The translations under genes were made by a program, and so were the position numbers. DNA of 8,515 bases from Clostridia bacterium (GTDB lineage: Bacteria; Bacillota_A; Clostridia; Oscillospirales; CAG-272). The notes under the pieces are model-generated. The model ran no database searches, was not told the origin of the DNA, and saw only the letters and a program-made list of their open reading frames with translations. Where the stretch lies: contig JAGBSQ010000190.1 in assembly GCA_017631775.1 (NCBI GenBank), forward strand, positions 1 to 8,515, written 5' to 3'. Below, in pieces: positions 7,081 to 8,515 of this stretch (position 1 is the first letter of the stretch; each line of letters opens with the position of its first letter).

Positions 7081-7109
7081 AGTATAGCATAACTTTGCAG
7101 ATTTGTCAA
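7081..7109 (-). promoter_or_regulatory. Sigma-A type promoter for the ileS cluster
   Basis: Reading the - strand, TTGACA (7109-7104) is separated by exactly 17 bases from TATACT (7086-7081), five of six matching the -10 consensus. The predicted transcription start near 7075 puts the entire T-box leader on the message. No other promoter as good is seen within the leftward cluster. Confidence 0.9.
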
Positions 7110-7157
7110 CTGTGTTTGAAAAGATTTTTTATTTATTTATATATATCTTTATGCCTA

Positions 7158-7186
7158 TTGACACGCCCCCCGAAAAGTGCTATAAT
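7158..7186 (+). promoter_or_regulatory. Perfect-consensus sigma-A promoter for the isomerase/epimerase gene
   Basis: TTGACA (7158-7163), a 17-base spacer and TATAAT (7181-7186) match the housekeeping consensus at all twelve positions. The start point should fall near 7193, giving a short leader of about 24 bases. The two divergent -35 boxes are 48 bases apart, and the AT-rich stretch between them could act as an UP-type element. No obvious operator palindrome is seen between the -10 box and the start codon. Confidence 0.92.
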
Positions 7187-7216
7187 GGACAAAAAAGACA
7201 TGGGAGGTATTGACTT

Positions 7217-8134
7217 ATGTTGATTAGTGTTAGCACTTGGTCCTTGGAGGACCGTTTTGGTGCCAAAAAGATGTTTGAAATGATGAGAGATGCCGGTATT
7301 ATGGCGGCAGACTACAATATTGACGACTGGATTGGCAACCGCGCACAAATGGATGCGCGTCCCAACTCCAAAAGAAGCGAAGAAGAGGTTATTGCTTACT
7401 ACTCCGAAATTCGTCGCCTTGCAGACGAGGCCGGCATTACCATTGGTCAAACCCATGCCGCTTTTGGCCCTGTTGGTGTTTATACAAGTGAGTTGCGCGC
7501 CGAAATGATAAAGGCCACCGTAAATGCAATTATTGCAACAAGCGTGCTTGGCGCTCCCTACGTTGTTATTCACCCCCTGAACATTCGCGGCAGACTTTTT
7601 GACGAGCAGCTTGAAGAATGTCGCGAGCTCAACAGAGAGTTCTTCTCTGAGCTTGTTCCCTACCTCAAAAAGTACAACGTAAAGGTTGGTATGGAGAACA
7701 TGTGGGGCATGGATGCACAAAGCATTATTCGCCCCTGCGTTTGCTCCCGCCCCGAGGAAATTCTTGAATACATCAATTTGGTTGATCCCGAATGCTTCTG
7801 TGCTTGCCCCGACCTCGGTCACTTTGTTCTGACCGGTAACGACACGGGCGATACTCCTGCCGGCGCTATTCGCAAGCTGGGAGAGCAAGTAAAGCTCATT
7901 CATGCGCACGAGGTCAACGGCTCTCGCGACAACCACAGCGCTCCTTTTGATTTTGACAAGCCTATGGATTGGCGCGGCATTGCAGAGGCTCTGCGCGATA
8001 TCAACTACCAAGGAACCCTCAACTTTGAAATTGGCGGCTACTACTACAACCGTTACCCCGACGAGCTCGTTCCCGCAGCTCTTGAGCACGTAGCAGCTGT
8101 TGGCAAATACATGATCGATATCATCGAAAAATAA
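7217..8134 (+). CDS. Sugar phosphate isomerase/epimerase family protein (TIM barrel, AP endonuclease 2-like fold)
   Basis: The 305-residue protein belongs to the xylose-isomerase-like TIM-barrel family, whose members isomerise or epimerise sugars, inosose or related compounds with a divalent metal. Strand-like segments in order include LISVSTWSL (2-10), GITIGQTHAAF (73-83), APYVVIHPL (113-121), VKVGMENM (155-162), CFCACPDLGHF (193-203), VKLIHAHEV (225-233) and GTLNFEIGG (266-274). Likely metal and catalytic residues are Glu160, Asp199, His202, one or both of His229/His231, and Glu271, by position in the family. There is no signal peptide, so it should be cytoplasmic. The ATG has GGGAGG nine bases upstream. 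It is transcribed alone, between a consensus promoter and a terminator. Family placement is strong; the substrate cannot be named from sequence and no neighbouring sugar pathway gene is in the window. Confidence 0.9.
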   Translation: MLISVSTWSLEDRFGAKKMFEMMRDAGIMAADYNIDDWIGNRAQMDARPNSKRSEEEVIAYYSEIRRLADEAGITIGQTHAAFGPVGVYTSELRAEMIKATVNAIIATSVLGAPYVVIHPLNIRGRLFDEQLEECRELNREFFSELVPYLKKYNVKVGMENMWGMDAQSIIRPCVCSRPEEILEYINLVDPECFCACPDLGHFVLTGNDTGDTPAGAIRKLGEQVKLIHAHEVNGSRDNHSAPFDFDKPMDWRGIAEALRDINYQGTLNFEIGGYYYNRYPDELVPAALEHVAAVGKYMIDIIEK

Positions 8135-8141
8135 AAAACAA

Positions 8142-8171
8142 GGGAGAACCCGCAAAGGTTCTCCCCTTTTT
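8142..8171. terminator. Bidirectional intrinsic terminator
   Basis: GGGAGAACC (8142-8150) and GGTTCTCCC (8157-8165) form a perfect nine-base-pair stem with loop CGCAAA. Rightward it is followed by T at 8167-8171. Leftward, the complement of the A-run at 8133-8138 gives a U-tract on the other strand. It lies just after the isomerase-like gene and just past the stop of the convergent symporter gene, so it should serve both. Confidence 0.9.
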
Positions 8172-8182
8172 ATTTTGCCTCT

Positions 8183-8515
8183 TTAAATTTCTTTTTCGAA
8201 CTCTTCGTTAAGCTCGGAGTATGCGGAAAGCATAGGCTTTACGTCAATGCCGCTCTTGCGGTCATAGTAGTTTTTGGTAATCTTCCAAACAAGACCACTC
8301 ATAGCGATAAGGGCGATCAGGTTGGGAATTGCCATAAGACCGTTTGCGGTATCGGAGATGTTCCACAGCAGGTCACTTTCGATAACGGCAGATGCAACGA
8401 TGAGAAGAACGTAAATGATTTTGAATGCAACAACTGCAATCTTTTGTCCCTTTTCGCCAAGCCATTGGAAGCAGAATGCGGTCGCCTTTTCGCCATAGTA
8501 AGACCAAGCCATAAT
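8183..8515 (-). CDS. Alanine/glycine:cation symporter family protein, C-terminal part (runs off the window)
   Basis: This is the end of a sodium-coupled alanine/glycine symporter (AGCS family), an integral membrane importer of small amino acids. The 110 visible residues include AWSYYGEKA and WNISDTANGLMAIPNLIAL, both typical of the C-terminal region of this family. Two membrane segments are seen, about 30-45 and 59-77 of the visible part, followed by a charged cytoplasmic tail ending EEFEKEI. The reading frame is open to the right edge, since the codon before the first visible Met is ATT. The Met at 8512 is therefore internal, not a start. Full-length members are around 450-500 residues, so roughly three quarters lies outside. 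It converges on the isomerase-like gene across a shared terminator. Family assignment is firm; alanine versus glycine preference cannot be told. Confidence 0.92.
   Translation of the reverse strand: MMAWSYYGEKATAFCFQWLGEKGQKIAVVAFKIIYVLLIVASAVIESDLLWNISDTANGLMAIPNLIALIAMSGLVWKITKNYYDRKSGIDVKPMLSAYSELNEEFEKEI

Noticed and set aside
6878..7090. A 70-codon reading frame within the ileS leader, as a possible leader peptide
   Set aside because: The same bases form the T-box stem structures, the first codon lies upstream of the likely transcription start, and the peptide is not rich in isoleucine, so attenuation by translation is not supported.
7133..8155. A 340-codon open frame on the - strand
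   Set aside because: It is antisense to the isomerase-like gene, runs through that gene's promoter and terminator, and resembles no protein family.

Overview
The window reads as chromosomal housekeeping DNA from an anaerobic, low-to-mid GC member of the Bacillota, most likely an uncultured gut Clostridium-class organism. This is inferred from a tRNA-sensing T-box leader, sigma-A type TTGACA/TATAAT promoters with 17-base spacers, strong purine-rich ribosome binding sites, BspA-like leucine-rich-repeat lipoproteins and a sodium:alanine symporter-family gene. No mobile element, CRISPR array, tRNA or rRNA gene, or defence system is visible.

Region by region: rsmI (16S rRNA 2'-O-methyltransferase) fills the left end on the + strand. 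It is followed by a short double-hairpin intergenic element and a very strong terminator usable from both strands. Facing it on the - strand is a long cluster. Reading from right to left this is: a consensus promoter, an isoleucine T-box leader, ileS, lspA, an RluA/RluD-family pseudouridine synthase, a leucine-rich-repeat lipoprotein and a small lipoprotein. The ileS-lspA-pseudouridine synthase order resembles Bacillus subtilis ileS-ylyA-lspA-ylyB. The two lipoprotein genes at the end look like a lineage-specific extension.

To the right of ileS, a second promoter with both hexamers matching consensus fires in the opposite direction into a TIM-barrel sugar phosphate isomerase/epimerase-like gene. 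That gene ends at another two-way terminator. Beyond it, the C-terminal part of an alanine/glycine:cation symporter family gene on the - strand runs off the right edge.

The genes fit together at two levels. The T-box reads uncharged tRNA-Ile and controls ileS, and by read-through probably the whole cluster. LspA, the lipoprotein signal peptidase, is probably cotranscribed with two lipoprotein genes that carry lipoboxes, so enzyme and likely substrates share a message. I found no convincing undescribed system; the points worth a second look are the lspA tail/overlap, the odd IleS motif variants, the dispersed-repeat-like element after rsmI, and the lipoprotein extension of the cluster.
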